A stretch of 64,000 nucleotides of DNA, taken from the NCBI GenBank assembly GCA_963729295.1, contig CAVSNJ010000029.1, positions 62,001 to 126,000 of the forward strand, given 5' to 3'. The DNA is from DATJLY01 sp963729295 (lineage in GTDB: Bacteria; Pseudomonadota; Alphaproteobacteria; ATCC43930; CGMCC-115725). This document shows positions 39,900 through 49,007 of this stretch, in pieces; the first letter of the stretch is position 1, and every line of letters begins with the position of its first letter. A program made the translations under genes and the position numbers. The notes under the pieces are model-generated. The model did no database searches. It was not told the DNA's origin and saw nothing but the letters and a program-made list of their open reading frames with translations.

Positions 39900-40355
39900 A
39901 TGCGCCGCTTCACCTCGATCGACGAGCTCAAGACCGCCGTGGGCCAGGATCTCGGCGCAAGCGAGTGGCTTACGATCACGCAGGCCATGATCGACCAGTT
40001 CGCCGACGCCACCGGCGATCATCAGTGGATCCATATCGATCGCGAGCGCGCCCGGCTTTCGCCCTTCGGCACGACGATCGCGCATGGCTTCCTCACGCTG
40101 TCGCTAATCGCGCGGCTGCGCGATCAGATCTACGACGTCGACGGCGTCGCAGCCCGCATCAATTACGGCTGCGACAAGGTCCGCTTCCTCGAGCCGGTCC
40201 CGAGCGAAAGCCGCGTCAGGATGCGGCTCAAGCTCGCGCGGATCGAACCGTCGCGACGCGGCGTACGGGTCGACAGCGAATGCACCTTCGAGCTTGACGG
40301 CGCATCGCGGCCGGCGCTCGTCGCCGACCAGATCACCATCCTCGTCCCTGCCTGA
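39900..40355 (+). CDS. MaoC-family dehydratase
   Basis: The protein has 151 residues from MRRFTSIDELKTAVGQDLGA. SEWLTITQAMIDQFADATGD and HQWIHIDRERARLSPFGTTI with AHGFLTLSLIARL are the hot-dog fold hydratase pattern with the D...H catalytic pair. It hydrates enoyl-CoA esters, or acts as an acyl-CoA thioesterase-like relative. It is divergent from metZ across the riboswitch region and may help the preceding 3-hydroxyacyl-CoA dehydrogenase. All conserved residues are present. Confidence 0.9.
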   Translation: MRRFTSIDELKTAVGQDLGASEWLTITQAMIDQFADATGDHQWIHIDRERARLSPFGTTIAHGFLTLSLIARLRDQIYDVDGVAARINYGCDKVRFLEPVPSESRVRMRLKLARIEPSRRGVRVDSECTFELDGASRPALVADQITILVPA

Positions 40356-40358
40356 GCT

Positions 40359-41156
40359 TCACTCCTCGGGCGGCAGCGCGCTCTCATGCCAATGGGCAAT
40401 GAGCCGGTGCGACATCCAGCTCAAGACCGCAAAGATCAATATCCCTGTTAGCGATAACAGCAGCAGCGCCGCGAACATGCGGGGAATCTCGAGCCTATAA
40501 CCCGCCTCGAGAATGCGCGACGCAAGTCCGGTCTCGGTGCCGCCGGTCCCCGCTACGAATTCGGCGACGACCGCGCCGATGAGCGCAAGGCCGCCGCTGA
40601 TGCGCACGCCGGCCAGAAAGAAGGGAAGCGCCGAAGGTATGCGCAGCAGCCGAAGCACCTGCCACGACGAGGCACCGTAAAGGCGGAACAAGGCCGCGAG
40701 GTGGCGGTCAGCGCTATTGAGACCGAGCGTGGTGTTGGCGACGATCGGAAAGAACGCGACGATCCAAGCGCAGACGAGCAACGACAGGAACGTGTCGTTG
40801 ACCCAGATGATGATGAGCGGTGCGATCGATACGATCGGCGTCACCTGCAGGATAACGGCGTAGGGAAAGAGACAACGTTCAAGCAGCCGCGACTGCGCGA
40901 ACAGAATTGCAAGAAGGCCGCCGACCAGCACCGCTGCCGCAAGCGCCGCGAGCGTGATGCGGAGTGTCACCCAAAGCGAAGCGAGGAGGCTCGGACCGTC
41001 GAGCCAAAGCGTCTTCGTGACCAGGATCGGCCCCGGCAGAATGTATGGCGGAATATGGTTGGTCGTGACGATCCACTGCCAAGCCGCAAGCATGAGGATG
41101 CCGACGACGACCGGCGCCGCCGCGCGGGCGATCGCATCGCGCCAAGTAGCCATCAT
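40359..41156 (-). CDS. ABC transporter permease (NitT/TauT type)
   Basis: The protein has about 265 residues starting at ATG 41156 (or 41153, one codon later) that overlaps the ATPase stop. Six hydrophobic segments and the coupling EAA-like motif SSWQVLRLLRIPSALPFFLA define an inner-membrane importer permease of the SsuC/TauC family. It works with the ATPase and periplasmic binding protein next to it. The upstream frame extension is noise. Confidence 0.9.
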   Translation of the reverse strand: MMATWRDAIARAAAPVVVGILMLAAWQWIVTTNHIPPYILPGPILVTKTLWLDGPSLLASLWVTLRITLAALAAAVLVGGLLAILFAQSRLLERCLFPYAVILQVTPIVSIAPLIIIWVNDTFLSLLVCAWIVAFFPIVANTTLGLNSADRHLAALFRLYGASSWQVLRLLRIPSALPFFLAGVRISGGLALIGAVVAEFVAGTGGTETGLASRILEAGYRLEIPRMFAALLLLSLTGILIFAVLSWMSHRLIAHWHESALPPEE

Positions 41157-41929
41157 CGGCTCGACCGCGCAAGCCGCAGCGACACATCGCGGCAGCTCTC
41201 GGCATATCCTTGCGTCGTCCGCAGCGCCTCGTCGCGCGGATAAGGAAGATCGATTGAAACTTCTTCCGCTACCCGGCCCGGACGTGGCGTGAAGATGAAA
41301 ATGCGGTTCGAGAGGAACACGGATTCGAACACGCTGTGCGTCACGAACAGAATGGTGCAGCGCCGCTCCCGCCACAGCCGGAGCAGATCCTCGTTGAGCT
41401 TGAACCGCGTTATCTCGTCGAGCGCGGCAAAGGGCTCATCGAGCAGCAAGAGCCGTGGCTCGGTGATGAGCGCGCGTGCGATCGATGCACGCATGCGCAT
41501 CCCACCGGAAAGCTCGCGGGGATAGACCTTTGCGAAACCCGAGAGCCCGACCGCCGCGATCATGTCGTCGACGCGCCCGCGCACTGCGCCGCGCGGCTTT
41601 CCGGAAAGTCGCAGCGGCAGGTAAACATTATCCCACACGCTGGCCCATGGCATCAGCGTCGGTTCCTGAAACACGAAGCCGGTCGAGCCTACGACCCCTT
41701 CCCTGTCCCAGGCGATGCGACCCGACGATGGAGCCGTCAAGCCGGCAACGATGCGCAGAAGCGTGCTCTTGCCGCAGCCAGATGGTCCCAACAGGCTGAC
41801 GAAAGCACCTGGTGCAACTGCAAGATCGATGTGCTGAAGCGCGATCGTGCCGTTGCGGAATGTTTTTCCGACACTCTCCAGCGACAGCAGCGCGCTCGCT
41901 GTCTTCTCGGCCGCCGCTTCGGAAGCCAC
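41153..41929 (-). CDS. ABC transporter ATP-binding protein (SsuB/TauB type)
   Basis: The ATPase has 258 residues. Walker A is LLGPSGCGKSTLLRIVAGL, the Q-loop follows, the signature is ELSGGMRMRASIAR, and Walker B with LLLDEPFAALD is next. The H-switch TILFVTHSVFESVF completes it. This is the nucleotide-binding subunit of the NitT/TauT importer in this three-gene unit. The substrate is not shown by sequence. Confidence 0.93.
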   Translation of the reverse strand: MASEAAAEKTASALLSLESVGKTFRNGTIALQHIDLAVAPGAFVSLLGPSGCGKSTLLRIVAGLTAPSSGRIAWDREGVVGSTGFVFQEPTLMPWASVWDNVYLPLRLSGKPRGAVRGRVDDMIAAVGLSGFAKVYPRELSGGMRMRASIARALITEPRLLLLDEPFAALDEITRFKLNEDLLRLWRERRCTILFVTHSVFESVFLSNRIFIFTPRPGRVAEEVSIDLPYPRDEALRTTQGYAESCRDVSLRLARSSR

Positions 41930-41931
41930 GT

Positions 41932-42939
41932 TTATTTCTTGAGCTCCATGCCGTCGCGGTGATTGACGAAGCGCAAGGTATATGCCGCACGGTAGTTCAT
42001 GTCCTTCGGATAGAGACGTTGCTGCGACATTACGTCGAAGAAATCCTTCCAGCGCGCGTCGGTCATTGCGCCGATGCCATCCTTTTCGCTATCGCCGCTG
42101 TCGACGATGCCGTACTGCTTCATCTTGGTCATGGCATAAGTGAGAAGGTCGTCGCTCTCCTCGGGATTGTCCTTCTTGATGAGTTCGTTTCCCGGCTTCG
42201 GATCGCCATAGATATAGCCGTACCAGCCTTCGATACTGGCATCGACGAAGCGTTGCACGAGGTCCGGATTGTCGTGAACGAGTTTTTGCGAGGTCTCCAG
42301 GATCGAGGCATAGCTAGCGTAGCCTTGATCGGCGATCAAAAATACGTTGGGAGTCTCGCCGGTCTGTTCGATGAGATAGGGCTCGCTCGTGAGATAACCT
42401 TGCTGGACAGCCTGCTTGTTTGCGAGGAAGGGTGCGATGTTGAAGTCGTAGGTGCGCATCTGGTCGTCGCTGTAGCCGAATTTGGCCTTGAGGAAGAGCC
42501 ACCATCCGACCCGCGTATCGCCGCCAACCATGATCGGCTTGCCCTTCAAGGCCTCGAGGCTGTCGTTGCCCACGCCCTTGTGCGCAATCAGCACCGCCGG
42601 ATCCTTTTGGAACGGCGCCGCCACCGCCACCATGGGGATGTCGTTCTTTACGAAATTGAGCGGAATGAAGGAATTGGAGGCAATGCTGAAATCGATGCGG
42701 CCGGCCGCCAGAAGCTGCGACTGGTTCACTTGCGGCCCGCCTTGACGCAGGACGAGATCGATGCCGTGCTTCTTGTAGATGCCGGTCGCGAGCGCCTGGT
42801 AATAGCCGCCGTGCTCGGCTTCCGCCTTCCAGTCGGTGCCGAGCGTCACCTTGTCGAGCGCCCGCGCAGCCGGCGAAGCGACCGGGAGCGCGACAACGGC
42901 GGCGGCGATGACGCGGAGCGGTGTGCAGGTCATGTGCAT
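41932..42939 (-). CDS. ABC transporter substrate-binding protein (NMT1/THI5-like)
   Basis: The product has 335 residues with a signal peptide (MHMTCTPLRVIAAAVVALPV, cleavage after ARA). KVTLGTDWKAEAEHGGYYQA and GRIDFSIASNSFIPLNFVKN are typical of the NMT1-like periplasmic receptors that bind nitrate, sulfonates, pyrimidine precursors or riboflavin. The EAEHGGYYQA motif is often seen in the last two. The start is set by the signal peptide. It should deliver a small ring compound or anion to the permease. Confidence 0.85.
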   Translation of the reverse strand: MHMTCTPLRVIAAAVVALPVASPAARALDKVTLGTDWKAEAEHGGYYQALATGIYKKHGIDLVLRQGGPQVNQSQLLAAGRIDFSIASNSFIPLNFVKNDIPMVAVAAPFQKDPAVLIAHKGVGNDSLEALKGKPIMVGGDTRVGWWLFLKAKFGYSDDQMRTYDFNIAPFLANKQAVQQGYLTSEPYLIEQTGETPNVFLIADQGYASYASILETSQKLVHDNPDLVQRFVDASIEGWYGYIYGDPKPGNELIKKDNPEESDDLLTYAMTKMKQYGIVDSGDSEKDGIGAMTDARWKDFFDVMSQQRLYPKDMNYRAAYTLRFVNHRDGMELKK

Positions 42940-43024
42940 GTCCCTCGGAGCGCCGGCTGTTCTACCGCATGGATTGCCGCAGCGGAAGCGCCCCTCCAAG
43001 CAATCGCCCGACTGAATTCGAAAC

Positions 43025-43429
43025 TCACGCCCGGACGGGTTCGTCCCCCATGCGCTTGGCCAAGTGCAGCAGCTGCGCGCGGACTTCCTTGCTCGCGATC
43101 TGGCGGTAATTGCGAACGAGATCGAGCTCCTCGGGCGTAAACACGGCGACATCGGCCACCGGAGCCTCGCGATCGAGGCCTTCGAAGTAGAACGAGACCG
43201 GTTGCTCGACCAATCGCGCCGTACGGAACAGACGGCTCGCGCTCAAACGGTTCTCGCCTTGCTCGTATTTCTGCACCGCCTGAAAAGATACGCCGATCCC
43301 CCGTCCCAGCTCGTCCTGGCTGAGGCTTGCCTCAAGCCGAGCCAATCGGAAGCGCTTGCCGACATGAACATCGATCGGATCGGGACCGTGTTCGCGGACG
43401 TTCCGCCGCGACTTCCGCCGTGCGCTCAT
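43025..43429 (-). CDS. XRE-family transcriptional regulator
   Basis: The protein has 134 residues. DVHVGKRFRLARLEASLSQD and ELGRGIGVSFQAVQKYEQGE form the cro/CI-type helix-turn-helix. The C-terminal part (FTPEELDLVRNYRQIASKEV) is typical of the alphaproteobacterial regulators with a conserved SxxFRTARLVEQPVSFYFEG middle. It lies just upstream of the ABC substrate-binding gene on the same strand and its start overlaps the membrane protein stop. The target genes are unknown. Confidence 0.85.
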   Translation of the reverse strand: MSARRKSRRNVREHGPDPIDVHVGKRFRLARLEASLSQDELGRGIGVSFQAVQKYEQGENRLSASRLFRTARLVEQPVSFYFEGLDREAPVADVAVFTPEELDLVRNYRQIASKEVRAQLLHLAKRMGDEPVRA

Positions 43430-43692
43430 TGGCTACCTTGGACATCCCGAGGTGGGGATTCCTCGCGCACCGGAGGAGCTCCCGCGCGGTCGTCGAATCC
43501 GGCGCGGTGGCTATAGAAGACGAGCGTCATCAATCCCGCGCCGAGGCCGAGCGTTCCAAGCCCGCCGGCAATGAGCGCGATATAGCCAGCCACGCCCACT
43601 TCGACATCTCCGAGCGACAGCCACAGATAGGCGGCGACCGCCATCACGGAAAGCGACAGGATCGCGGCAACGAGGACGCCAACTTTGCTCAT
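43426..43692 (-). CDS. small membrane protein, two helices
   Basis: The protein has 88 residues from MSKVGVLVAAILSLSVMAVA. Two hydrophobic segments, residues about 5-25 and 35-58, are followed by a polar, proline-rich tail. No domain is recognised. Its stop overlaps the XRE gene start (ATGA) and it starts six bases after the hydrolase stop, so the three genes are probably one operon. Function is unknown. Confidence 0.75.
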   Translation of the reverse strand: MSKVGVLVAAILSLSVMAVAAYLWLSLGDVEVGVAGYIALIAGGLGTLGLGAGLMTLVFYSHRAGFDDRAGAPPVREESPPRDVQGSQ

Positions 43693-43697
43693 AGTGC

Positions 43698-44495
43698 CTA
43701 TGTCGGAGTTCGGCGCCGTTTCGGCAAGGCGAAGAATGCGTCGAGGCGTTCCGCGACCTCTTGCGGCCGTTCGGTATGAAGCGCGTGTCCCGAGCGCGCC
43801 AGCGCCATGATCTCCGCGCCCGGAATCTTTTCGAGGAAGATGCGGTGGCAGGAGAACGGGCAGATGCGGTCCTCGTCGCCCCAAACGATCAGAGTCGGCA
43901 CGTCGATCCGGTGCAGCCAATAGGGAAGCTGCGGATTGTGCAGCCGCGGCGACCAGGCGAGGCGCGCCGCGGCCGCGCGATTTTGCAGTATGACATCGAT
44001 ATCGGCGTTCGGAAGCGCGCGGATCCGCTCCTCGGCGAAACGCTGATCGTAGAACGAATTCCGAGCGTGCTCTTCCGGCGTCCACAGAAATATATCGCCG
44101 TAAGGCTCGGCCTCCGACGCGACGCCCGCCGGCGCCATCAGCGTCACGCTGGCAAGGCGCGCGGTATTGCGGATGGCGATCTCGGCCGCAAGCCACCCGC
44201 CAAGCGAATGACCGACCACGTGCACGCCCTCGAGACCCAGCACCGCAAGCACATCGAGATAGAAATACGCAAGGTCGCTGATGCTGGAGAGCCAGTCCGG
44301 AATTTGCGACTGGGCGAAGCCCGGATGCTGGGGAGCGATGACACGCCACTTTGTGCTCAAGGTTTCAAGGAGCGGATACCATGCAGGACCGCCCGCGCCG
44401 TGGAGATAGAGAACCGGCGTGCCTTGGCCGCCCTCGAAGAGGCGTAGCCTCTGGCCGCCAACCTCTATGCTCGTTTCGTGCATGAGGCGGACCAT
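43698..44495 (-). CDS. alpha/beta-fold hydrolase
   Basis: The protein has 265 residues (ATG 44483 gives 261). GTPVLYLHGAGGPAWYPLLE is the oxyanion loop, GVHVVGHSLGGWLAAEIAIR carries the nucleophile serine in GHSLGG, VWGDEDRICPF holds the aspartate and SGHALHTERP the histidine. The triad is complete. It is a cytoplasmic esterase or C-C bond hydrolase of the type used in aromatic degradation, but its substrate is not evident. Confidence 0.9.
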   Translation of the reverse strand: MVRLMHETSIEVGGQRLRLFEGGQGTPVLYLHGAGGPAWYPLLETLSTKWRVIAPQHPGFAQSQIPDWLSSISDLAYFYLDVLAVLGLEGVHVVGHSLGGWLAAEIAIRNTARLASVTLMAPAGVASEAEPYGDIFLWTPEEHARNSFYDQRFAEERIRALPNADIDVILQNRAAAARLAWSPRLHNPQLPYWLHRIDVPTLIVWGDEDRICPFSCHRIFLEKIPGAEIMALARSGHALHTERPQEVAERLDAFFALPKRRRTPT

Positions 44496-44544
44496 AGGCC
44501 GCGCTATATTCCAGGGTCAATCGGACAGCAGGAAACGACGCGCC

Positions 44545-44925
44545 ATGATCGAGCGGATCGACCATCTCGTTCTGACCGTGCGGTCGATCGAAACGACGCT
44601 GCGCTTTTATGAACGCGTGCTCGGAATGACGCGCGAGCTGTTGCCGGGGCGTCCGGCTGCGCTCAAATTCGGCCAGCAAAAGATCAATGTTCATGAGTTA
44701 GACCGCACCTTCGAGCCCAAGGCCGCGCACCCGGTGCCGGGTGCTGGCGATTTCTGCCTGATCACGCGGGAGCCGATCGAGGACGTAATCGCGCACCTCA
44801 GATCCTGCGGCGTCGCGATCGAACTCGGACCCGTCGCGCGGACCGGCGCGCTCGGCGCGATGACGTCCGTTTACATTCGCGACCCGGACGAGAATCTTGT
44901 CGAGATCGCCCGCTACGACTCCTGA
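44545..44925 (+). CDS. VOC-family protein (glyoxalase-like)
   Basis: The protein has 126 residues starting MIERIDHLVLTVRSIETTLR. The first IDHLVLTV motif and FYERVLGM give the first beta-alpha-beta half and VYIRDPDENLVEIARY the second half, with the histidine and glutamate metal ligands in place. It is divergent from the hydrolase gene. The family includes lactoylglutathione lyases, extradiol dioxygenases and resistance proteins; the short form is most like virulence or stress-associated VOC proteins. No substrate is assigned. Confidence 0.85.
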   Translation: MIERIDHLVLTVRSIETTLRFYERVLGMTRELLPGRPAALKFGQQKINVHELDRTFEPKAAHPVPGAGDFCLITREPIEDVIAHLRSCGVAIELGPVARTGALGAMTSVYIRDPDENLVEIARYDS

Positions 44926-45012
44926 GCAGGTCTTGGCGAGCCTTCCGGCGGGCGCTACGCTTTCACCCCTTAGCGGTATCGTCGGCGCTTCGTGCCTGAA
45001 GGAGATGACGCC

Positions 45013-46233
45013 ATGCCTCACGATCTTCCGGGCCAGGTCCACTGGCACGAGCCCGCAGGCGGAAAGAAGGCTGGCTACGGCAAGTTCGCCCGCCCGGCGA
45101 CGCCCTACGACAAGTTCATGGAGACGGAAGGGATTCCGATCCACCGCGACATCGGCGTCTCCAAGGTGCAGAACCTGCCGCTTTTCCCGTGGAAGCGCAT
45201 GGGCGGGCGCGGCACCTATATCCAGCTCTACGGCACCGAAGGCAAATGGGGCTGCTATGTCGTCGAGGTGCCGGCGCGCGGCGCGCTCAATGCGGAGCGT
45301 CATCTGTACGAGGAAATCTATTACGTGGTCGAGGGTCGCGGCTCGACCGAGGTCTGGCTCGACGGCGACGCCAAGCGCCACATCTTCGAATGGCAGCAAG
45401 GCTCGCTATTCTCGATCCCGGTCAATGCCTGGCACCGCATCGTCAACGCGACATCGAGCCCGGCGCTGTTGCTGGCCGGAACGACCGCGCCCAATCTGAT
45501 GAACCTCCTGAACAACACGAGCGCGATTTTCGACTGCCCGTTCCAATTCCGCGACCGCTTCAGCGGCGCCGACGATTTCTATCGGCCCAGGGATGACATT
45601 GAACCTGATCCGGTGCGCGGCCTCGCGATGCGCCGGACCAATTTCATTCCCGACATCGTCCATTGCGAGCTGCCGCTCGACAATCGCCGCTCGCCCGGCT
45701 ACCGGCGCATCGAGCCGTTCATGACAGGCAATACGTTTTACCTGTGGATCGGCCAGCACGAGAACGGGCGCTACTCGAAGGCGCATGCGCATACTTCGGC
45801 GGCCGTTCTGATCTGCCTCCAGGGCAAGGGCTACACTTACACCTGGCCCGAGCACATGGGCATCACGCCGTGGAAGGACGGCAAGGCCGAGCTCGTGAAG
45901 CGCGTCGATTACGAGCCCGTGGGCTTGGTCTCGGCGGCGCCCGGCGGCGCGCGCTGGTATCATCAGCATTTCGGCGTCTCGAAGGAGGCGTTCCGCCTCA
46001 CCGCCTGGTTCGGTCCGCACGCGCCCGGACGCGAGCCCGGCCCGCCGGGCGAGCCGCACATCGATTACGGCGCGATCGATCTCGACGAAGGCGGCACGGC
46101 GGTTCCCTATGCGATGGAGGACCCGTTCATCCGCGCCGAATACGATGCGACGCTGAAGCACGCCGGCGTCGAGAACCGCATGGACCCCAAGTGGTACGAG
46201 CCAGGCACCAAGGTGCGCTCCGCGGCGGAATGA
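45013..46233 (+). CDS. bicupin protein
   Basis: The protein has 406 residues with GGAGAT before the ATG. Two cupin barrels are visible: residues about 80-150 (HLYEEIYYVVEGRGSTEVWL, GSLFSIPVNAWHRIVNA) and about 240-330 (GRYSKAHAHTSAAVLICLQG with GARWYHQHFGVSKEAFRL). The HxH and distal histidines suggest metal binding. Bicupins of this size include gentisate and other aromatic-acid dioxygenases as well as oxalate decarboxylase. The gene is followed by EutA and a DapA-like lyase. The enzyme activity cannot be chosen from motif alone. Confidence 0.8.
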   Translation: MPHDLPGQVHWHEPAGGKKAGYGKFARPATPYDKFMETEGIPIHRDIGVSKVQNLPLFPWKRMGGRGTYIQLYGTEGKWGCYVVEVPARGALNAERHLYEEIYYVVEGRGSTEVWLDGDAKRHIFEWQQGSLFSIPVNAWHRIVNATSSPALLLAGTTAPNLMNLLNNTSAIFDCPFQFRDRFSGADDFYRPRDDIEPDPVRGLAMRRTNFIPDIVHCELPLDNRRSPGYRRIEPFMTGNTFYLWIGQHENGRYSKAHAHTSAAVLICLQGKGYTYTWPEHMGITPWKDGKAELVKRVDYEPVGLVSAAPGGARWYHQHFGVSKEAFRLTAWFGPHAPGREPGPPGEPHIDYGAIDLDEGGTAVPYAMEDPFIRAEYDATLKHAGVENRMDPKWYEPGTKVRSAAE

Positions 46234-46243
46234 TTCCGGCGCG

Positions 46244-47737
46244 ATGACGGAGCAAGAGGGCGAAGGCCGGATCTTCTTCTCGAGCGCCGGCCGCACGCTC
46301 GCGCTTGAGGATGAGCTGCTGCTGACGAGCGTCGGCGTCGATATCGGCTCTTCGACCTCCCATCTCGTGTTCTCGCGCATCGTGCTCGAGCGGCTCGACA
46401 GCCGCTATGTCGTGACCGAGCGCGAGACCGTCTATCGCTCGGACATCCTGCTGACGCCCTACACGGCAGCGGAGACGATCGACGCCGCTTCGCTCGGCGC
46501 CTTCATCGAGCGGCAATATGCGGCCGCCGGCATTTCGCCCGATGCGATCGACACGGGTGCGCTGATCCTCACGGGCGTCGCGGTGCAGCGGAAGAACGCG
46601 CGCGCGATCGGCGAACTGTTTGCGCGCCAGGCGGGAAAGCTCGTCGCGGTGAGCGCGGGCGACGGACTCGAGACGACGATGGCGGCTTACGGCTCGGGCG
46701 CGGTGGCACGCTCGATCCGCGACGGCAACCGTGTCCTCAACGTCGATCTCGGCGGCGGCACGGCGAAGCTCGCTCTGTGCGCCGATGGCCGCGTTCTCTC
46801 CATCACCGCGCTCGATGTCGGCGCGCGCCTCATCGCGCTTGACGATGACGGCTGCATCGTCCGCATGGAGGACGCGGGGCGCCGCTTCGCAGCCGAGCTT
46901 GGGCTTCTACTCCGTCCCGGCGAGACGCTCGGCGAAGATGCGGCCAAGGCCCTTTCGGAGCGCATGGCGGATGCGGTTTTCCTCGCGATCGAAGGCAAGT
47001 CGCCGGCGGCGGGCGGCGCCTCGCTGTTGCGGCTCGACCCGCTCGACGTCGCCGGCGGTTGCGATGCCATCAGCTTCTCGGGCGGCGTCGCCGAATACAT
47101 CTATGGCGCGAGCCTCAAGGGCCATGGCGATCTGGGGCCGTTCCTCGCCGCCGCGATCCGCGCGCGCATGACCGAACGCGGCCTCAATCTTGCGGCGCCG
47201 GCCGAGCGCATCCGCGCCACGGTGATCGGCGCCGCGCAATATACGGTGCAAGTGAGCGGCAGCACGATCTATGTCTCGCCGCTCGAGGCACTGCCTCTGC
47301 GCAACTTGCCGGTCGCGACGCCGGACTGGCCGCTCGATCGCGACACGCTCGACGCGACGGAAATCGCCGCCGCGATCCGAAGCGCCTTGCTCCGCCTCGA
47401 TCTCGCCTCGGGCGAGGCGGCGCTCGCGCTCTTCGTGCCGTGGCGGGGGCCTGCGAGCTTCGACCGGCTCGACGCGTTCTGTCGCGGCATTGCCGCGGCG
47501 CTGGCGCCGGCGCTTGCGAACGGCCATCCGCTGGTGCTGGCCGGCGACGGCGATGTCGGCGGCCTCATCGGCATCCATTGCCGCGAGGAGCTTCGCCTCC
47601 AATGCCCGATCGTCTCGATCGATGGGCTCGACCTCAAGGAATTCGACTATATCGACATCGGCGCGATGCTCGACACGTCGGGCGCGGTGCCGGTGGTCAT
47701 CAAATCCCTGATCTTCCCGGCCAGCGCCGCCGGTTGA
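46244..47737 (+). CDS. eutA: EutA, ethanolamine ammonia-lyase reactivating factor
   Basis: The protein has 497 residues. LTSVGVDIGSSTSHLVFSRI and VLNVDLGGGTAKLALCADGR are the actin-like ATPase phosphate-binding loops, and ISFSGGVAEYIYGASLKGHG is the third. EutA restores ethanolamine ammonia-lyase by exchanging damaged adenosylcobalamin. No eutB, eutC or microcompartment gene is visible here. It starts 10 bases after the bicupin stop. The overall length matches EutA and no other actin-like family fits better. Confidence 0.85.
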   Translation: MTEQEGEGRIFFSSAGRTLALEDELLLTSVGVDIGSSTSHLVFSRIVLERLDSRYVVTERETVYRSDILLTPYTAAETIDAASLGAFIERQYAAAGISPDAIDTGALILTGVAVQRKNARAIGELFARQAGKLVAVSAGDGLETTMAAYGSGAVARSIRDGNRVLNVDLGGGTAKLALCADGRVLSITALDVGARLIALDDDGCIVRMEDAGRRFAAELGLLLRPGETLGEDAAKALSERMADAVFLAIEGKSPAAGGASLLRLDPLDVAGGCDAISFSGGVAEYIYGASLKGHGDLGPFLAAAIRARMTERGLNLAAPAERIRATVIGAAQYTVQVSGSTIYVSPLEALPLRNLPVATPDWPLDRDTLDATEIAAAIRSALLRLDLASGEAALALFVPWRGPASFDRLDAFCRGIAAALAPALANGHPLVLAGDGDVGGLIGIHCREELRLQCPIVSIDGLDLKEFDYIDIGAMLDTSGAVPVVIKSLIFPASAAG

Positions 47738-47786
47738 CATTGACCGCGGGCCCATCGAGCATCGGCCCGATCGACGGGAGAGAGCG

Positions 47787-48698
47787 ATGGAAAAACCGGG
47801 ACTGATCGTCGCCCCGCTCACGCCCTTCACGAGCGATCTCGCGGTGGACGCGGCGGCGCTCGGGCGCGAGATCGACTACTGCATCGATCACTGCGATGCG
47901 ACGATGATCGTCGCCGCCGGCGTCGAGGCGCAGGAATACACATATCTCTCGCTCGAAGCGCGCAAAGAGCTGGTGCGGCGCACGATCGAGCTGGTCGCCG
48001 GCCGTCGCCCGGTGATGGTCGGCATTTCGCACCCCTCGTTCCGCACCGCGATCGAGCTCGCGCAGTTCGCCGAGCGCGAAGGAGCATCGGCGGTGCAGAT
48101 GCTGGCGCCGCTGCGCGCGCATGGCGGCCCGCCCTCCGAGCACGATCTCATCGCTTATTTCGAAGCGGTCGGACGCGAGAGCCGCCTGCCGATGACGCTT
48201 TATCTCAATGCCGGGCCGGGGGCCGACGTTTCGATTCCGGCGACGATCGCCTTGGCGCGTCTCCCGAACGTGCGCTACATCAAGGAGAGCTCGCGTGATC
48301 TCGCCCGCGTCTCGCGCCTCATCGTCGAGATCGATCACGCCGGCCACGCGAAATATTTCACGACCCTGCAGATGCTGCTGAGCACGATCCAGTTGGGCGG
48401 CGCGGGCGCCACCATGCCACCGCCGGCGGCCGAGATCGCGCGGCACGTGATCGACGCTTACGTCGCGGGCGACCACGCGCGCGCCGCCGAGTACCAGCTT
48501 CAGTTCGCGCTCTTCCCGGCGCGCTTCATGCATCGCGGCCTCACGCCGACGATGAAGGCGGCGATGCGCTTGATCGGCATGCCGGTGGGCGATCCCTATC
48601 CGCCTTATGCCGCGCTCGACACGAGCGAGGTGACGGCGTTGGCCGCGCTCCTCAAAACCACGCTGTTGGCGGGGCGTTTCAGCGTTGGCGCTGCCTGA
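47787..48698 (+). CDS. DapA-family (dihydrodipicolinate synthase-like) lyase
   Basis: The protein has 303 residues from MEKPGLIVAPLTPFTSDLAV with GGGAGAGAGCG before it. LYLNAGPGADVSIPATIALA and NVRYIKESSRDLARVSRLIV contain the Tyr and the Schiff-base lysine of the DapA aldolase fold. Such enzymes act on pyruvate or related keto acids (hydroxydipicolinate, keto-deoxy sugars, hydroxyproline intermediates). It follows EutA after 49 bases and is probably in the same unit. Confidence 0.88.
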   Translation: MEKPGLIVAPLTPFTSDLAVDAAALGREIDYCIDHCDATMIVAAGVEAQEYTYLSLEARKELVRRTIELVAGRRPVMVGISHPSFRTAIELAQFAEREGASAVQMLAPLRAHGGPPSEHDLIAYFEAVGRESRLPMTLYLNAGPGADVSIPATIALARLPNVRYIKESSRDLARVSRLIVEIDHAGHAKYFTTLQMLLSTIQLGGAGATMPPPAAEIARHVIDAYVAGDHARAAEYQLQFALFPARFMHRGLTPTMKAAMRLIGMPVGDPYPPYAALDTSEVTALAALLKTTLLAGRFSVGAA

Positions 48699-49007
48699 GG
48701 CGGTTTTCGTCCGACTCTATTTTGGGGGTGGAATTTCCGAAAACACCCAGTTTGGGCGCGACCGGAAGACCGCCGCAAAAATCACCCCTTACCCGTGATG
48801 ATTTTCGGATTTCGTCGGCCGGCCCGTGCCCGCGAGATTTTGCGGCAATCGGCCGATGTGCCGAGCCGAACCCTCTGTTTTACAATGGGAAATACCGTAC
48901 GTAAATTACTAGCGCATCTGCGTACTCTTGGCAATCTCTCATCGGCCAGTTTGACGTTCTGCTTTATGCCGATAGGAGAAGTCAGGCGCCGCGCTTTGCC
49001 ACGCCTG
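48699..49007. other. intergenic region, no gene supported
   Basis: About 309 bases between the DapA-like gene and the convergent cyclase gene. Short plus-strand ORFs here have no protein-like composition, and the middle has an AT-rich stretch (48890-48920) containing CCGTACGTAAATTAC. Nothing else is recognised. Confidence 0.5.

Noticed and set aside
48890..48920. CCGTACG motif near 48895 as a repressor site
   Set aside because: It is outside the phage cluster and lacks the -35/-10 context of the other copies; likely coincidence.
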